A stretch of 64,000 nt of DNA from Roseovarius aestuarii (GCF_019966515.1 NZ_JAIMIB010000001.1:434001-498000); one strand, 5' to 3'. Numbered from the stretch's first letter, positions 35,612 to 45,254 are shown. Made by a program: numbers and translations. The notes: generated by a model not told the origin, from the letters alone.

Positions 35612-36751
35612 ATGCCCGACATCATCGGAACAAATAACGATGATAATATCGACGTTAGTAACGACGATGGCACGCTGAATGGCAGCCCGCAGGGTACGCC
35701 GATTGATGATATTCGTACTCGCGGCGGCAATGACACGATTTCGGTCACAGATAGCACAATCGCCAATGGCGTTCGCGGCAATCGCGGATCTGACGATATT
35801 TCGGTTTCGGGAAGTACAATTTCCGGCACGCTCAACAGCGGGCGAGATGATGATACCGTCAGCGTTCAGGGCTCAAACGTTGGCAATATCCGGTTAGGCA
35901 ACGGCAACGATACACTGGATTTCATAGGCTCGACCGTTTCGGGCGACGTCCGGGGCGGCAGTGGAACCGATACGCTCAATCTCCCGGTCGGAACGATTGT
36001 AAGCGACTCGTCGTTCGGCACATTTACGGTGACGTCCGGTGGGAGTTACAGCCTGTCTAACGGCACCTTCACGCTACCTTCCGGAAATACAATAACCTAC
36101 TCAACCTTCGAAAGCGGAACAGGATTTCCATGCTTTGCGGGGGGCACTTTGATTAGGGCCAAGAACGGGCTTGTTCCAATCCAAAACCTCAAGATTGGCG
36201 ACGCCGTCCCAACGTCAGAAAACAGACTTCAAAGGATACGTTGGATTGGCCGGCGCTTTTTGCCCCATGACGAACTTATGGCCAATCCCAACCTGCGGCC
36301 AGTGCGGATCAAGGCAGGGTCGTTAGGCAATAAACTTCCGGCCAGAGATCTGCTCATCTCAAGACAGCACCGTATGCTGGTGAATTCGAAGATTGCCGCG
36401 CGCATGTTTGGCATTTCCGAGGTTTTGCTGCCGGCAATAAAGTTGGCTGGACTGCCGGGAATCTACTTGGATGAAAGCATTGAAGCCATTGAATATTTCC
36501 ACCTTCTTTTTGATCGTCACGAAGTTATTTTTGCCGAAGGTGCGCCAACCGAAAGCCTGTTTACCGGCCCTGAAGCGCTCAAATCAATCAGTGCGGAAGC
36601 AAAAAACGAGATTTTGGCAATTTTTCCGGAAATCGCTGATATCAGATACAGGCCGGAACCGGCCCGATACATACCACCCGGACATCGGCAAGCACGTCTG
36701 GTGGCGCGTCATCTACAAAACAAAAAACCTCTTCTTTGCGCACATAGCTAG
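35612..36751 (+). CDS. RTX-like repeat protein with C-terminal Hint domain
   Basis: The 379-residue protein has an N-terminal region (about 1-140) with degenerate RTX-type calcium-binding repeats (RGGNDTISV, LGNGNDTLDF, RGGSGTDTLNL), then a Hint (hedgehog/intein) domain starting at the conserved Cys in CFAGGTLIRAKNG and including LKIGDAV and SRQHRML. Such proteins are common in Rhodobacterales and are probably secreted by a type I system, with the Hint domain possibly self-processing. It has no signal peptide, as expected for RTX proteins. No transporter gene is adjacent. Confidence 0.85.
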   Translation: MPDIIGTNNDDNIDVSNDDGTLNGSPQGTPIDDIRTRGGNDTISVTDSTIANGVRGNRGSDDISVSGSTISGTLNSGRDDDTVSVQGSNVGNIRLGNGNDTLDFIGSTVSGDVRGGSGTDTLNLPVGTIVSDSSFGTFTVTSGGSYSLSNGTFTLPSGNTITYSTFESGTGFPCFAGGTLIRAKNGLVPIQNLKIGDAVPTSENRLQRIRWIGRRFLPHDELMANPNLRPVRIKAGSLGNKLPARDLLISRQHRMLVNSKIAARMFGISEVLLPAIKLAGLPGIYLDESIEAIEYFHLLFDRHEVIFAEGAPTESLFTGPEALKSISAEAKNEILAIFPEIADIRYRPEPARYIPPGHRQARLVARHLQNKKPLLCAHS

Positions 36752-36926
36752 GCGACAAAGCAACAAGATCCGCGTCGTTGACCGCAATGTTGCCCCCAAG
36801 CTCGAATGAATGGCGTTCAAACAAAGCCTGTAGCGTTTCGGCTGGACGTTGAATCAGATACCGGATCAAAGCCTAGATCGCCCAACGCTGCGCGACCTGC
36901 CAGAGGAAGCAGCGCCGTAACGTGCT

Positions 36927-37748
36927 TCATCCGCCATGAGAATTGTCAGGGTAGAAAAGCCAGGGACCATCGAACTGTCCGACGGGGATATGATGCGACA
37001 CCAACCCGCCTCGTATCTCGTGTAACAAAAATCCACCCGGCTCCCTTGTCAGGCAGTTAGGTGCAGCGATGCGCTGGTCCATAGTGACAGCATGCGACGT
37101 GCCCGGGGCGATCTGGCAGATTACGTTGCCAAATAGCGTGACGATATTTCGGTGCACATGGCCGCAGATCAGTTTCGCCTCGCCGCGATAAGCCGACAGA
37201 ATTTCGCTGAGCGCCGCGCTGTCCCTCAGGTTCTGAATATCCATTTTTTCCTTGCCAGTCAGGAACGGCGGATGGTGAACGCCCACAATGACCGGTTTTT
37301 CACACGCTGAGTCCAAGGCTTGTTGCAGATAGCCCAATGTTGCAGCGCTGAGATGCCCATGAGGCTTGCCGGAAACGCTTGAATCGAGTCCAATCAGAAC
37401 GAGGTCTGAAAAGTCCTGCGTCCAGTTGATCGGGCCAGTTTTTGGCATCCAGTCCTGATCAGAAAAACTGGACCGCATCGCGTCAAGATCATCATGGTTT
37501 CCGGGCACCGCGCGGAAGGGTATTTGCAGCGGCTCCATGATATCTCGAAACCTCTGGTATTCCTCGGCCGTGCCAAAATCCGTCAGGTCACCGGTTACAA
37601 TGACCATGTCGACAGGACCTATCTGTGGCAACATTCGGTTGATCGTTTCGACGCAATCAGACAGCGGGGTTGCGGTGTCTACGCGGCCATAGGCAAGCTG
37701 GCCGTGTGGCACGATATGTGGGTCGGATATCTGAATGATTTTGGTCAT
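36927..37748 (-). CDS. Calcineurin-like phosphodiesterase (CpdA/GpdQ-type)
   Basis: This 273-residue class III phosphodiesterase shows the full metallophosphoesterase motif set: DPHI (D-x-H), GDLTD, GNHDD, HHPP and GHVHRN. The family hydrolyses cyclic nucleotides or other phosphodiesters such as glycerophosphodiesters. It overlaps the ABC ATPase gene by 4 bp and is the last gene of a LacI-controlled transporter operon. An intracellular enzyme that hydrolyses the imported substrate, probably a phosphodiester, is therefore the leading inference over a cAMP-specific role. Confidence 0.87.
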   Translation of the reverse strand: MTKIIQISDPHIVPHGQLAYGRVDTATPLSDCVETINRMLPQIGPVDMVIVTGDLTDFGTAEEYQRFRDIMEPLQIPFRAVPGNHDDLDAMRSSFSDQDWMPKTGPINWTQDFSDLVLIGLDSSVSGKPHGHLSAATLGYLQQALDSACEKPVIVGVHHPPFLTGKEKMDIQNLRDSAALSEILSAYRGEAKLICGHVHRNIVTLFGNVICQIAPGTSHAVTMDQRIAAPNCLTREPGGFLLHEIRGGLVSHHIPVGQFDGPWLFYPDNSHGG

Positions 37749-38779
37749 TCTGCAGATCCGGTTTGCTGCAGCAGCATCAATGCCTCAGGCTTGATCGAAA
37801 TCTGCACGGTATCACCTGGCTTGGGCGCATTCTGGCCCGGAAAGATCGACGTTAGTACGTCAGTCATGATGCCTCTAATGCTGACGCGGTAATGCGTGCC
37901 AAGGAAAGTGACGCTTTCGACCTGGCCGCTCAGCGGGCCCGTCGGATCGACCAGCACATCCTCGGCGCGCACAAAGACGTCCTGTCCGGTGCCATCTTGT
38001 TGCAGCGGTAATACGCCACCGGGCAGCATCAGTGCAGAGCCGTCGATTTGACCTTTCAGTTGCATCGCGTTGCCAACAAAACCAGCGACAAAGGCGGATT
38101 GCGGATTGCGATACAACTCCTCCGGCGTGCCGCTTTGGGCAACACGGCCCTGAGACATCACAGCGACACGATCGGCAATTGCCATGGCCTCGTCCTGATC
38201 GTGGGTTACGAAGATTGCGGTGATCTCAAATTTGCGCAGCAGTATCGCCAACTCGTCGCGCAACGTCTCGCGCAGGGCCGCATCCAGTGCCGAAAGCGGT
38301 TCATCCAGCAACAAAACGCGCGGACGCGGGGCGATGGCGCGCGCTAGGGCCACACGCTGCCGCTGACCACCCGACAACGCGGCGATATCGCGATGCGAGA
38401 AATCCCCAAGCTGGCACATGTCCAGAACTTCGTGCACCCGGGCATCGATCTCGGGCTTTGGCAATCTCTGCATCTTCAGGCCATAGCCGATATTCGCGCG
38501 TACAGACATGTTGGGAAAAAGCGCATAAGACTGGAACACCATGCCCACGTTGCGGCGCTCGACCGGCAGGGCGGTGACATTATCCTCGTCGAACCAGATT
38601 TCCCCGCCCGCGTCCGGCGTTTCCAGCCCGGCAATGATCCGCAGCAAGGTCGTCTTGCCACAGCCGGACGGACCCAGCAGGGATACGACCTCGCCGGTGT
38701 CGACCGTCAGTCCCGTCGGCAAAAGCGCCCTTGTGCCGTCGGGATAGGTCTTGGCGGTGTTGGTCAGTCGCAGGGTCAT
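37745..38779 (-). CDS. ABC transporter ATP-binding protein (PotA/FbpC/UgpC-type importer)
   Basis: The 344-residue product starts at the ATG at 38779, giving a 4-bp overlap with the permease. It shows Walker A GPSGCGKTT, Q-loop MVFQSYALFPN, signature LSGGQRQR, Walker B VLLLDEPLSALD, the H-loop VTHDQDEA, and a C-terminal TOBE-type domain (FVRAEDVLV, VTFLGTHYRVSI). It energises the two permeases encoded immediately upstream. Confidence 0.93.
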   Translation of the reverse strand: MTLRLTNTAKTYPDGTRALLPTGLTVDTGEVVSLLGPSGCGKTTLLRIIAGLETPDAGGEIWFDEDNVTALPVERRNVGMVFQSYALFPNMSVRANIGYGLKMQRLPKPEIDARVHEVLDMCQLGDFSHRDIAALSGGQRQRVALARAIAPRPRVLLLDEPLSALDAALRETLRDELAILLRKFEITAIFVTHDQDEAMAIADRVAVMSQGRVAQSGTPEELYRNPQSAFVAGFVGNAMQLKGQIDGSALMLPGGVLPLQQDGTGQDVFVRAEDVLVDPTGPLSGQVESVTFLGTHYRVSIRGIMTDVLTSIFPGQNAPKPGDTVQISIKPEALMLLQQTGSAE

Positions 38780-39567
38780 TGGGCGATCCTTTGGGCACGG
38801 GCCGACGCCCATTGCATGGCCATCAATAGCGGCACGATGAGGACGAAGAATACAAGCGTATAGGCCGATGCGATTTCAAGCCGCATGGAAGCGTAGCTGT
38901 CCGCCAGACCGACGGGCAGCGTCTTGAGATAGGGTGTGTGCAGCATCCAGGTCAGGTTGAATTCGCCAATCGACAAGGTGACGACGGTGAGTGCACCTGC
39001 CAGAATACCGGGCATGGCATTAGGCACCACGATGTCCCGAAACCGCTGCCACGGAGAAGCGCCAAGCGATGCGGCCCCTTCTTCAAGCGTCTTGAGGTCC
39101 ATCGCGGCCAGAACCGCCAGGATGGACCGGACCATGAAGGGCAGCGTGTAAAGCACGTGACCCACCAGAATGAATGTCCACGACACGCGGAAACCCTTCA
39201 TGGAACCGTAGAGTTGCAAGAGCGCAAGTGCCAGCGCCAGGCCTGGTACCGCAAGGGGGAGTGAAATGAATTCCTCAAGCAGTCGCGACAGCCAACCTGG
39301 GTGCCTTGCGAGGCCGTACGCGGCTGGCAGGCCAATGATCAGTGTCACGAACAAACAGGCGATGGCGATCCAGAGCGACAGAAAGATGCTGTCGGCATAA
39401 AGCTCCCACACCTTGTAGACCCATTTGAAGGTCAGGCCGGAGGAGATGCCCTGAAAATAGTTGGCCGTGACGCCCGCCATGACCGATAGTATCGTCGGGA
39501 TCAGCAGGAAGGCACAGGCCGTTAAAGTGACCGTCAGTTGCAGCATCTTGGCCTTGGAGTTGAACAT
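38776..39567 (-). CDS. ABC transporter permease (PotC-type), subunit 2
   Basis: This permease starts at the ATG at 39567, one base after the upstream stop; the frame is open slightly further. It has about six transmembrane helices and the coupling (EAA) motif EEGAASLGASPWQRFRDIVVPNAMPG. It pairs with the permease encoded before it to form the channel of the LacI-regulated importer. Confidence 0.9.
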   Translation of the reverse strand: MFNSKAKMLQLTVTLTACAFLLIPTILSVMAGVTANYFQGISSGLTFKWVYKVWELYADSIFLSLWIAIACLFVTLIIGLPAAYGLARHPGWLSRLLEEFISLPLAVPGLALALALLQLYGSMKGFRVSWTFILVGHVLYTLPFMVRSILAVLAAMDLKTLEEGAASLGASPWQRFRDIVVPNAMPGILAGALTVVTLSIGEFNLTWMLHTPYLKTLPVGLADSYASMRLEIASAYTLVFFVLIVPLLMAMQWASARAQRIAQ

Positions 39568-39568
39568 C

Positions 39569-40372
39569 TCAGCCCCCCGCCGCAACGGTTGTGCCCGATA
39601 GGCTGCGCGCGATCAGCAGCAATATCCAGGTGACGATGCCGAGCACAATAGACAGGGCCGAGGCCATAGCAATATTGGCAGACAGCGTGAACTCGGTGTA
39701 GATCACCATCGGCAGGACGTCGATATTGGTGGCCAGCGTGAAGGCGGTGCCAAAGGCGCCCATAGCCGTGGCGAACGCAATGGCGCCGGCTGCGATCAGC
39801 GACGGCATCAACCCTGGCATGATCACATCCACCACGACCCGGTAAGGTGACGCCCCCAGCGTGCGCGCGGCCTCTTCAAGCGCGGGGTCAAGTTTTTCCG
39901 CGGCTGCCATCACCGTCAGCAACACCCGCGGGATCGAGAAATAGAGATAGCCAAGAAAAAGACCAATGACCGAATAGGCAAAGACCACATGCCCCGGTGT
40001 GATCTGATTGATCAGCCCCTGACGTCCGCCAAGCAGTATGATCAGGAACCCGATTACCACGCCCGGAAAGGCCAGTGGCAAAGTCATGATCGACAAGAGC
40101 AACCCCCTGCCACGAAACCGGTTGCGCGACAGGAACATGCCCGCTGTGGTCGAAATGGCAAGCGCTGCAAAGGTCGTCGCCAGCGAGACAAGCACCGTCA
40201 GAACCAGCGTGTTGAGGTATCTGGGCTTGCGCAGGATATCCAGGTAGATCGCCCAGCCCGCATCGCCTTCACCCGAGGCGAGAAACAATCGCACAAGCGG
40301 CAAGGCCAGGAACGCCAGTGAAAAGATCAGGAGCGGCGTCAGGCACGCGAGAACAAAATTCCGATTATTCAT
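39569..40372 (-). CDS. ABC transporter permease (PotB-type), subunit 1
   Basis: This 267-residue membrane protein has about six helices and the EAA motif EEAARTLGASPYRVVVDVIMPGLMPS. It follows the binding-protein gene by 48 bp and precedes the second permease, the classical order for spermidine/putrescine-, iron- or aminoethylphosphonate-type importers. Confidence 0.9.
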   Translation of the reverse strand: MNNRNFVLACLTPLLIFSLAFLALPLVRLFLASGEGDAGWAIYLDILRKPRYLNTLVLTVLVSLATTFAALAISTTAGMFLSRNRFRGRGLLLSIMTLPLAFPGVVIGFLIILLGGRQGLINQITPGHVVFAYSVIGLFLGYLYFSIPRVLLTVMAAAEKLDPALEEAARTLGASPYRVVVDVIMPGLMPSLIAAGAIAFATAMGAFGTAFTLATNIDVLPMVIYTEFTLSANIAMASALSIVLGIVTWILLLIARSLSGTTVAAGG

Positions 40373-40420
40373 TGGTTTTGCGGGACCGGACCGTTGCCCG
40401 GCCCCTCCTTTTGAATAGGG

Positions 40421-41416
40421 TTATTTGACTTCTGACAGATATCGCTCGCCAAACCCGGCCTGCGCTTTTTCCATCTTTGCATAGTCAACCGCGACGGCAC
40501 GTTCGTAATCGCTTGCCGGCAGGAATTTCGCGGCCACCTCGGCAGGCAGCTCCACCGGGCGCGATGGCTGCAGATAGGCGTTCGTCCAGATTGCCTGACC
40601 TTTGTCGGACAGGATGAAATCCAGTACGCGTTTGCCAAGCTCGGGGTTCGGGCCGTTGTTCACTAGGCTCATCACGTAGGGCACGCGAACGGACCCTTCG
40701 CAGGGCAGCACAAATTCGAAATTCCCGTCTTCTTCATATTTGCCGCGATAAGCGTTGAAATCATAGTCGAAGAGGATCGGAATTTCACCCGAAACGACCC
40801 GCGCATACGAGGTCTGCTTCGGCACGATGGGTGAATTTTCGGCCAGATCGTTGAAGAATTTGATCGCCGGGTCGAAATTATCCAGATCGCCGCCAAACGC
40901 CATATTGACTGCCACGGCACCGGCATAACCAACAAAGGCCGAGGACGGATCAAGATAGCCGACCATGCCGCGATAGTCCGGCTTGGTCAGATCAGCGAAG
41001 CATTGCGGCACCGCCGCGCCCCCCAAGGCATCGACATTCACGAAAAATCCCAGGGTGCCATAGTGAATGGCGAACCATTTGCCATCGGGGTCCTTCAACC
41101 CCTCCGGAACCTCATCAAACCCCGCGGGCTTGTAGGCGGTCGCGACACCCTCGTTTCCAGCCTTGATGCCGGTGGTTACACCGTAATAGGCGACGTCTGC
41201 GACGGGGTTGTCCTTCTCGGCCAGAAGCTGACTCAATGTCTGGCCCGAGTTCTTGTTGTCGTGGGGCATCTGAATGTCGATTTCCTTGTCGATTGCTTCA
41301 AGCATCGACGCCCAGTCCGCCCATTGCGGCGGGCAGTTGTAGCACACCGCATCTTCGGCAAGAGCCGGTGATGCGATAGTCATTGTCAGAAAGGCAGCTG
41401 CGAGTTTATATCTCAT
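40421..41416 (-). CDS. Periplasmic ABC substrate-binding protein
   Basis: This 331-residue protein has a signal peptide (about 1-20, MRYKLAAAFLTMTIASPALA) and a family-1-type extracellular binding fold. The mature N-terminus carries a CYNC pair. It overlaps the LacI stop by 4 bp. Binding proteins of this type serve iron, polyamines, thiamine or phosphonates; with a phosphodiesterase in the operon, an organophosphorus ligand is plausible. I could not identify the ligand from sequence. Confidence 0.87.
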   Translation of the reverse strand: MRYKLAAAFLTMTIASPALAEDAVCYNCPPQWADWASMLEAIDKEIDIQMPHDNKNSGQTLSQLLAEKDNPVADVAYYGVTTGIKAGNEGVATAYKPAGFDEVPEGLKDPDGKWFAIHYGTLGFFVNVDALGGAAVPQCFADLTKPDYRGMVGYLDPSSAFVGYAGAVAVNMAFGGDLDNFDPAIKFFNDLAENSPIVPKQTSYARVVSGEIPILFDYDFNAYRGKYEEDGNFEFVLPCEGSVRVPYVMSLVNNGPNPELGKRVLDFILSDKGQAIWTNAYLQPSRPVELPAEVAAKFLPASDYERAVAVDYAKMEKAQAGFGERYLSEVK

Positions 41417-42516
41417 TTTGATCTCTCCAGTTGGATTTTAGCGTTCTTCTTGGGTGGATTATTTGACGGCGAAAAAGTTGCACCTTTTTCGCCGTCAGTT
41501 CTTTCTGCTGCTGGCGGCGCAAGGCTGCCTCCGGCGCGGAAACTGAATGATAAATCGGGCTCAGGCTGTTTGGGTGGTCGGTTACCGTTTATGATTGACA
41601 ACACCGTTTCAGCGGCACCGCTGCCCAGCATTTTCGGGTCCGTAACGATCGTCGCAAGGCTTGGCTCGACCATCGTGCCTACTTCGATCCCATCAAAGCC
41701 TACGATGGACAGGTCAGCTGGCACATTCAGCCCAAGCACGCGGGCGCTGCGAATCGTGGCAAGCGCCAGAAAATCGTTGGATACGAATATCCCGGTCAGT
41801 GTCGGGTTGCGCTCCAGAAAGGCTTGCAGGAGCGTCGTCAGGTTTTCGCTGTCGTCATCAATTTCCAGCAATGCTGGTTCCTTAATGCCGTATTGGGCAC
41901 AACCTTCGACAAAGCCTTGATAGCGCAGACGCGCCCGGTCCGATGATTTGAACTTAAGCGCCAGAAAGCCAACTTGCTTATGACCCTCGTCTTTGAACGC
42001 CTGGGCTACCGTCAAGGCGGCCGCGCGATCATCCACCGACCAGCTTCTTTCGTTTTCGGGCGCCGCGTTGAACAAAAGACAGTGCGGAATTTCACGAACC
42101 TGAACTGATTTCAAACCATCGCTTGATGCGGCATCGCTGACGGTCAACACAAACCCATCGACCTGTTTGGCCAACAGCGTTCGTATGACCTGCACCTCGC
42201 TTTCTGTGTCGTAGTTCGTGCAGACAAGCAGCGTTTGATAACCTGCGGCCTGAAATGTTTCCTGCGCACCCTGAACGGCATCAGCAAACACCGGATTAGC
42301 CAGCGACGGAACAACACAACCAATTGTGCGGGTCGTACTGCTTTGCAGCGACCGCCCGATTTCGCTGAACTCAAAGCCCAGTTCATCAACGGCGTCGCGC
42401 ACCCTTTTTCGCAGCTCTGCACTGGATGGGCCCGTGCCGTTCAACACCCGACTGACAGAAGCAACACCGCAGCCGGCAGCTTGGGCGACATCCTTGATGG
42501 TAACGGGTTGTCGCAC
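41413..42516 (-). CDS. LacI-family transcriptional repressor of the ABC operon
   Basis: The 367-residue regulator starts at a GTG at 42516 with an AGGGGGG ribosome-binding site. It has the LacI helix-turn-helix VTIKDVAQAAGCGVASVSRVLNG and a periplasmic-binding-like effector domain ending in VGFDGIEVGTMVEPSLATI. It is the first gene of a six-gene operon and overlaps the binding-protein gene by 4 bp. A perfect LacI-type palindrome lies 10 bp upstream, indicating autoregulation. Confidence 0.92.
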   Translation of the reverse strand: MRQPVTIKDVAQAAGCGVASVSRVLNGTGPSSAELRKRVRDAVDELGFEFSEIGRSLQSSTTRTIGCVVPSLANPVFADAVQGAQETFQAAGYQTLLVCTNYDTESEVQVIRTLLAKQVDGFVLTVSDAASSDGLKSVQVREIPHCLLFNAAPENERSWSVDDRAAALTVAQAFKDEGHKQVGFLALKFKSSDRARLRYQGFVEGCAQYGIKEPALLEIDDDSENLTTLLQAFLERNPTLTGIFVSNDFLALATIRSARVLGLNVPADLSIVGFDGIEVGTMVEPSLATIVTDPKMLGSGAAETVLSIINGNRPPKQPEPDLSFSFRAGGSLAPPAAERTDGEKGATFSPSNNPPKKNAKIQLERSK

Positions 42517-42525
42517 ATTCCCCCC

Positions 42526-42543
42526 TATGGAAACGTTTCCATA
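42526..42543 (-). promoter_or_regulatory. Perfect LacI-type operator
   Basis: TATGGAAACGTTTCCATA is a perfect 18-bp palindrome with the central CpG of LacI/GalR operators. It lies just upstream of the LacI gene start. Confidence 0.88.
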
Positions 42544-42820
42544 CTGATAATCTCATTTACGAAAATAGGCAAGCTAAGCAACAAACAGATGACAGTTCTG
42601 CTTTGATTCAGGTGGCGTTGGAACCCCGCTGCCAATGATTTCGATGAATTTGGTGGCGTGATTGGCATCCAGCGGAAAGCCAGCAAGATTAGTGCAAAGC
42701 GCCCTTGGCGTGTGAGGCTGGGCGTGCGCCGAGGCATCGTTGATTTCGCCCAGCTCACAATCGCCAACTCGGTGTTATGGTCTTGGAAATTCGGTACCGC
42801 TAATTTGAGGCGCAATTCAC
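42544..42820. other. Stretch without recognisable genes
   Basis: I see no supportable gene between the LacI operator and the LacI-like HTH stub. It probably holds the operon promoter next to the operator. Confidence 0.45.
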
Positions 42821-42940
42821 ATGGCCCGGACAAAACGCGTCACTCTTCGACAAGTCGCTGACCACGCGAAGAGTTCTCCGATGAACGTGTCAAATTTCGT
42901 AAGTGGCCGATTTGACCTGATGACCCGCATAGTCGCCTTG
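42821..42940 (+). pseudogene. N-terminal stub of a second LacI-family regulator
   Basis: The translation MARTKRVTLRQVADHAK followed by SPMNVSNFVSGRFDLM is the LacI helix-turn-helix and hinge start (family pattern VTLxxVAxxAxVSxxTVSxVxNxR). The similarity stops after roughly 35 residues, leaving no effector domain of the normal ~300 residues. It begins the degraded block that runs to 45254. Confidence 0.7.
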
Positions 42941-43010
42941 TTCAGCACCGCACTGGACGGCAAAAAACGCTGGCACATTACCTGTCCGGCGGGGAGTGAT
43001 AGAAGGCAAG

Positions 43011-43616
43011 ATGCCCGAACCCAAACCTGTATCGGAGACCAGCGGTGGTTTTGCGGTGCGGCTATTTCCCATGCCCGCGCATAAGCGCATTCCCGCAGAC
43101 ACGATGAACGGCAAGATCGTGCTGCAACGTTGGGTAACGGGCACCAATACCCATGCCTATTCGCCCGAGGTCCATTTCCTGAACACTCCGGTCATCGTGC
43201 AGGTTGAAAACGGTCATTTAGTCAACTTGGAAGGCGACGCGGCAGATGTCGCCGCCTTTCGCACCCACGGCCGCATGGTGGCCGACAAGTTCGGCTTGGA
43301 CGAAACACTGAACCATTCATGGCATCACGGTCTGAACCCCAGCACCGGCTATTTCGCCACCGCCAACAATGATCCGGCGCGGTGGAACTGAATGATCTTC
43401 GGCTCGCCCCGTCATCTGCGTTTCCACACCTGCGGTGACTATCCCCTGGGCGAGATCAACTGGCACATCATCGACCCGACCGTGCGATATGACGGAGAGG
43501 TCTTTCTGAATTCCGGTCAAGTCGCATTCTTTCAAACCGCCGAGGCGCGCGACCCTCTGAGGGATTATGGACTGCGTCCGCAGGACATGACCACCCATCA
43601 AGATATCGGATTGTGA
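43011..43616 (+). pseudogene. Unidentified ORF split by an in-frame TGA (possibly M29/NicX-like)
   Basis: Two consecutive open segments in one frame are separated only by TGA at 43389-43391: an upstream piece ending HHGLNPSTGYFATANNDPARWN and a downstream piece beginning MIFGSPRHLRFHTCG. They read as one continuous ~200-residue protein, so a Gly codon (GGA) mutating to TGA is the simplest explanation. The H-x-G-x-NP and GEINWH motifs loosely recall M29 aminopeptidase/2,5-dihydroxypyridine dioxygenase proteins, but I am not confident of the family. The N-terminal part of such a protein is also missing. Confidence 0.5.
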
Positions 43617-43625
43617 GATCACACT

Positions 43626-44073
43626 ATGCCCAATTCCGTCAGTTGGATCGAAGATGGCAGGCTGGTCACGGACTTCCTGACCGATGAGATACGTCACGAG
43701 GTCTGCCGTGAAGACGGCACACTCCATCGTCTTTATCAGGCCCTGTCCTCATGGCCATCGGCCATCCCGCCGGTCCATAAATTCTATCAGGCCATCTTGC
43801 ATGCACCGGATGCTCCCCTCGACCTAAACAGCGCCGAGTTCGTCGCAACCCATGTGACCATTCTGAAAAACTGCACTTATGCGCGGGCACATCATGGCGC
43901 AAATTATTGCGCGACCGCCTCGGACCGGACCAGGGCCAAGGCTGAGCTTGAGGTATTGGAACGCGATAACCTGCAATCTGACCTCCTGTCGGACCGGCAA
44001 CGCGCCGTTGCAGTCTATACACGCAAGCTGACCCGGGAGCCGCAGATCATGATCAGGGCGGATATCTACGGAT
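43626..44073 (+). pseudogene. Truncated AhpD/carboxymuconolactone decarboxylase-like peroxidase fragment
   Basis: The ~150 residues match the peroxidase-related AhpD-like group (HKFYQAILHAPDAPLDLNSAEFVATHV, and AVYTRKLTREP). The usual CxxC pair is reduced to C-T-Y-A (KNCTYARAHHG), so the redox site is broken. The similarity ends abruptly near 44070, where MttB-like sequence begins in another frame, and the C-terminal ~30 residues of the family are absent. It is a deletion-truncated remnant. Confidence 0.6.
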
Positions 44074-45254
44074 GCCCCCGATCTGATTGATCGCGCTCTG
44101 GAAACCGTGCCCCGCACCATCAGGCTCTACGATCTGAACGGCAACCTGAAGGTCGACATGTCCAGCCGGATCACCTCCTACTGCCCGGGTCACAACTGCG
44201 TACGCATTCTGGATCGTGTCACCGGCACGCTGCGGCCATGTACGCTGCAGGACATTCGCGAAACCGCAAAAGTTTACGAGGCGCTGGCCAATATCAGCAT
44301 GTCCTGCTCGCTGGGCTATCCCGGTAATGTTCCGGCCGAGGATGAGGGGGCTGCAACCGTCAAAACCCTGTTCGAGCATTGCACCAAGCCAGCGGCAATT
44401 CTGGCGCATGACGAGCATATCCAGGCCCGCATTCTGGCGCATCTGTCGAATCTCGCTGGCGGTTATCAAAATCTGGGGGATAAACCCATTGCGCTTGAGC
44501 TGATGGGGCCGATATCGCCGCTGCGACTGCCGGCGGAATTTTGCGAACGCGTCATCAACGCCGCCCACCATCGCCTGCCAATCGTCTGCTACCCGGCAAC
44601 GTTTCCGGGCATGTTCAGCCCGATCAGCGTCGCCGGGGCTATCGCGCAATCCTCGGCTGAAGCGATTGCCGGTGTTGTCATCCATCAACTGACCGAGCCG
44701 GGCGCACCGATCCTGAGCGGCTCCGCGGTTCTGCCCATGGACATGCGACAGGCCGATCTCGCCTATGGCTCACCCGAATACATGCTGAAGGGCTTGGAGC
44801 TGCAGATTACTTCAGCGCCATCGGCATTCCGTCATGGATCGGTGCGGGCTGTTCGGATTCCCACGCCTTCGATGCGCAGGCTGCGGCAGAGGCCGGGGCA
44901 AATATGGCGATCGCCGCGCTGGCGGGCACACCATTCGTGGATAACCTCGGATTTCTGTCTGGCGGCAGGACCGGCTCGCTAGAAATGCTCACACTCTGCG
45001 ATGAATTGGTCGGCTGGACCAACCAGATGTCGGTTGGCTGCACCGTGGACGCCGACGCTATCGCCTTCGATGTGGTCAAACGCGCCGCGCCAGAGAACTC
45101 CTTTCTGACCGATCAACACACGCAGGACAGATACCTAAGCGAGAACTGGTACCCTGCTCTTTTCGAGCGATCCGATGCCGAAGCCTGGCTTGAAAACGGC
45201 AGCGCTGACCTGCAGGCGCGGATTAGGGCGAAACTATCGGAGATTCTGGATTGA
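44074..45254 (+). pseudogene. Trimethylamine/betaine methyltransferase (MttB family), truncated and frameshifted
   Basis: The first frame (to about 44797) gives LIDRALETVPRTIRLYD and DLAYGSPEYMLKGL; the continuation is in another frame (AADYFSAIGIPSWIGAGCSD, then AGANMAIAALAGTPFVDNLG) and runs to a stop at 45254. Joining them needs one base (GGA for GA in the TTGGAGCT context near 44797). Around 90-100 N-terminal residues of the ~490-residue family are missing, lost at the junction with the AhpD fragment. MttB-family enzymes without pyrrolysine demethylate betaines. This copy is inactive unless the frameshift is a sequencing error. Confidence 0.78.

Noticed and set aside
43389-43391. TGA as a selenocysteine codon
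   Set aside because: No adjacent structure suggests a SECIS element, and the surrounding genes are decayed, so a nonsense mutation is simpler.
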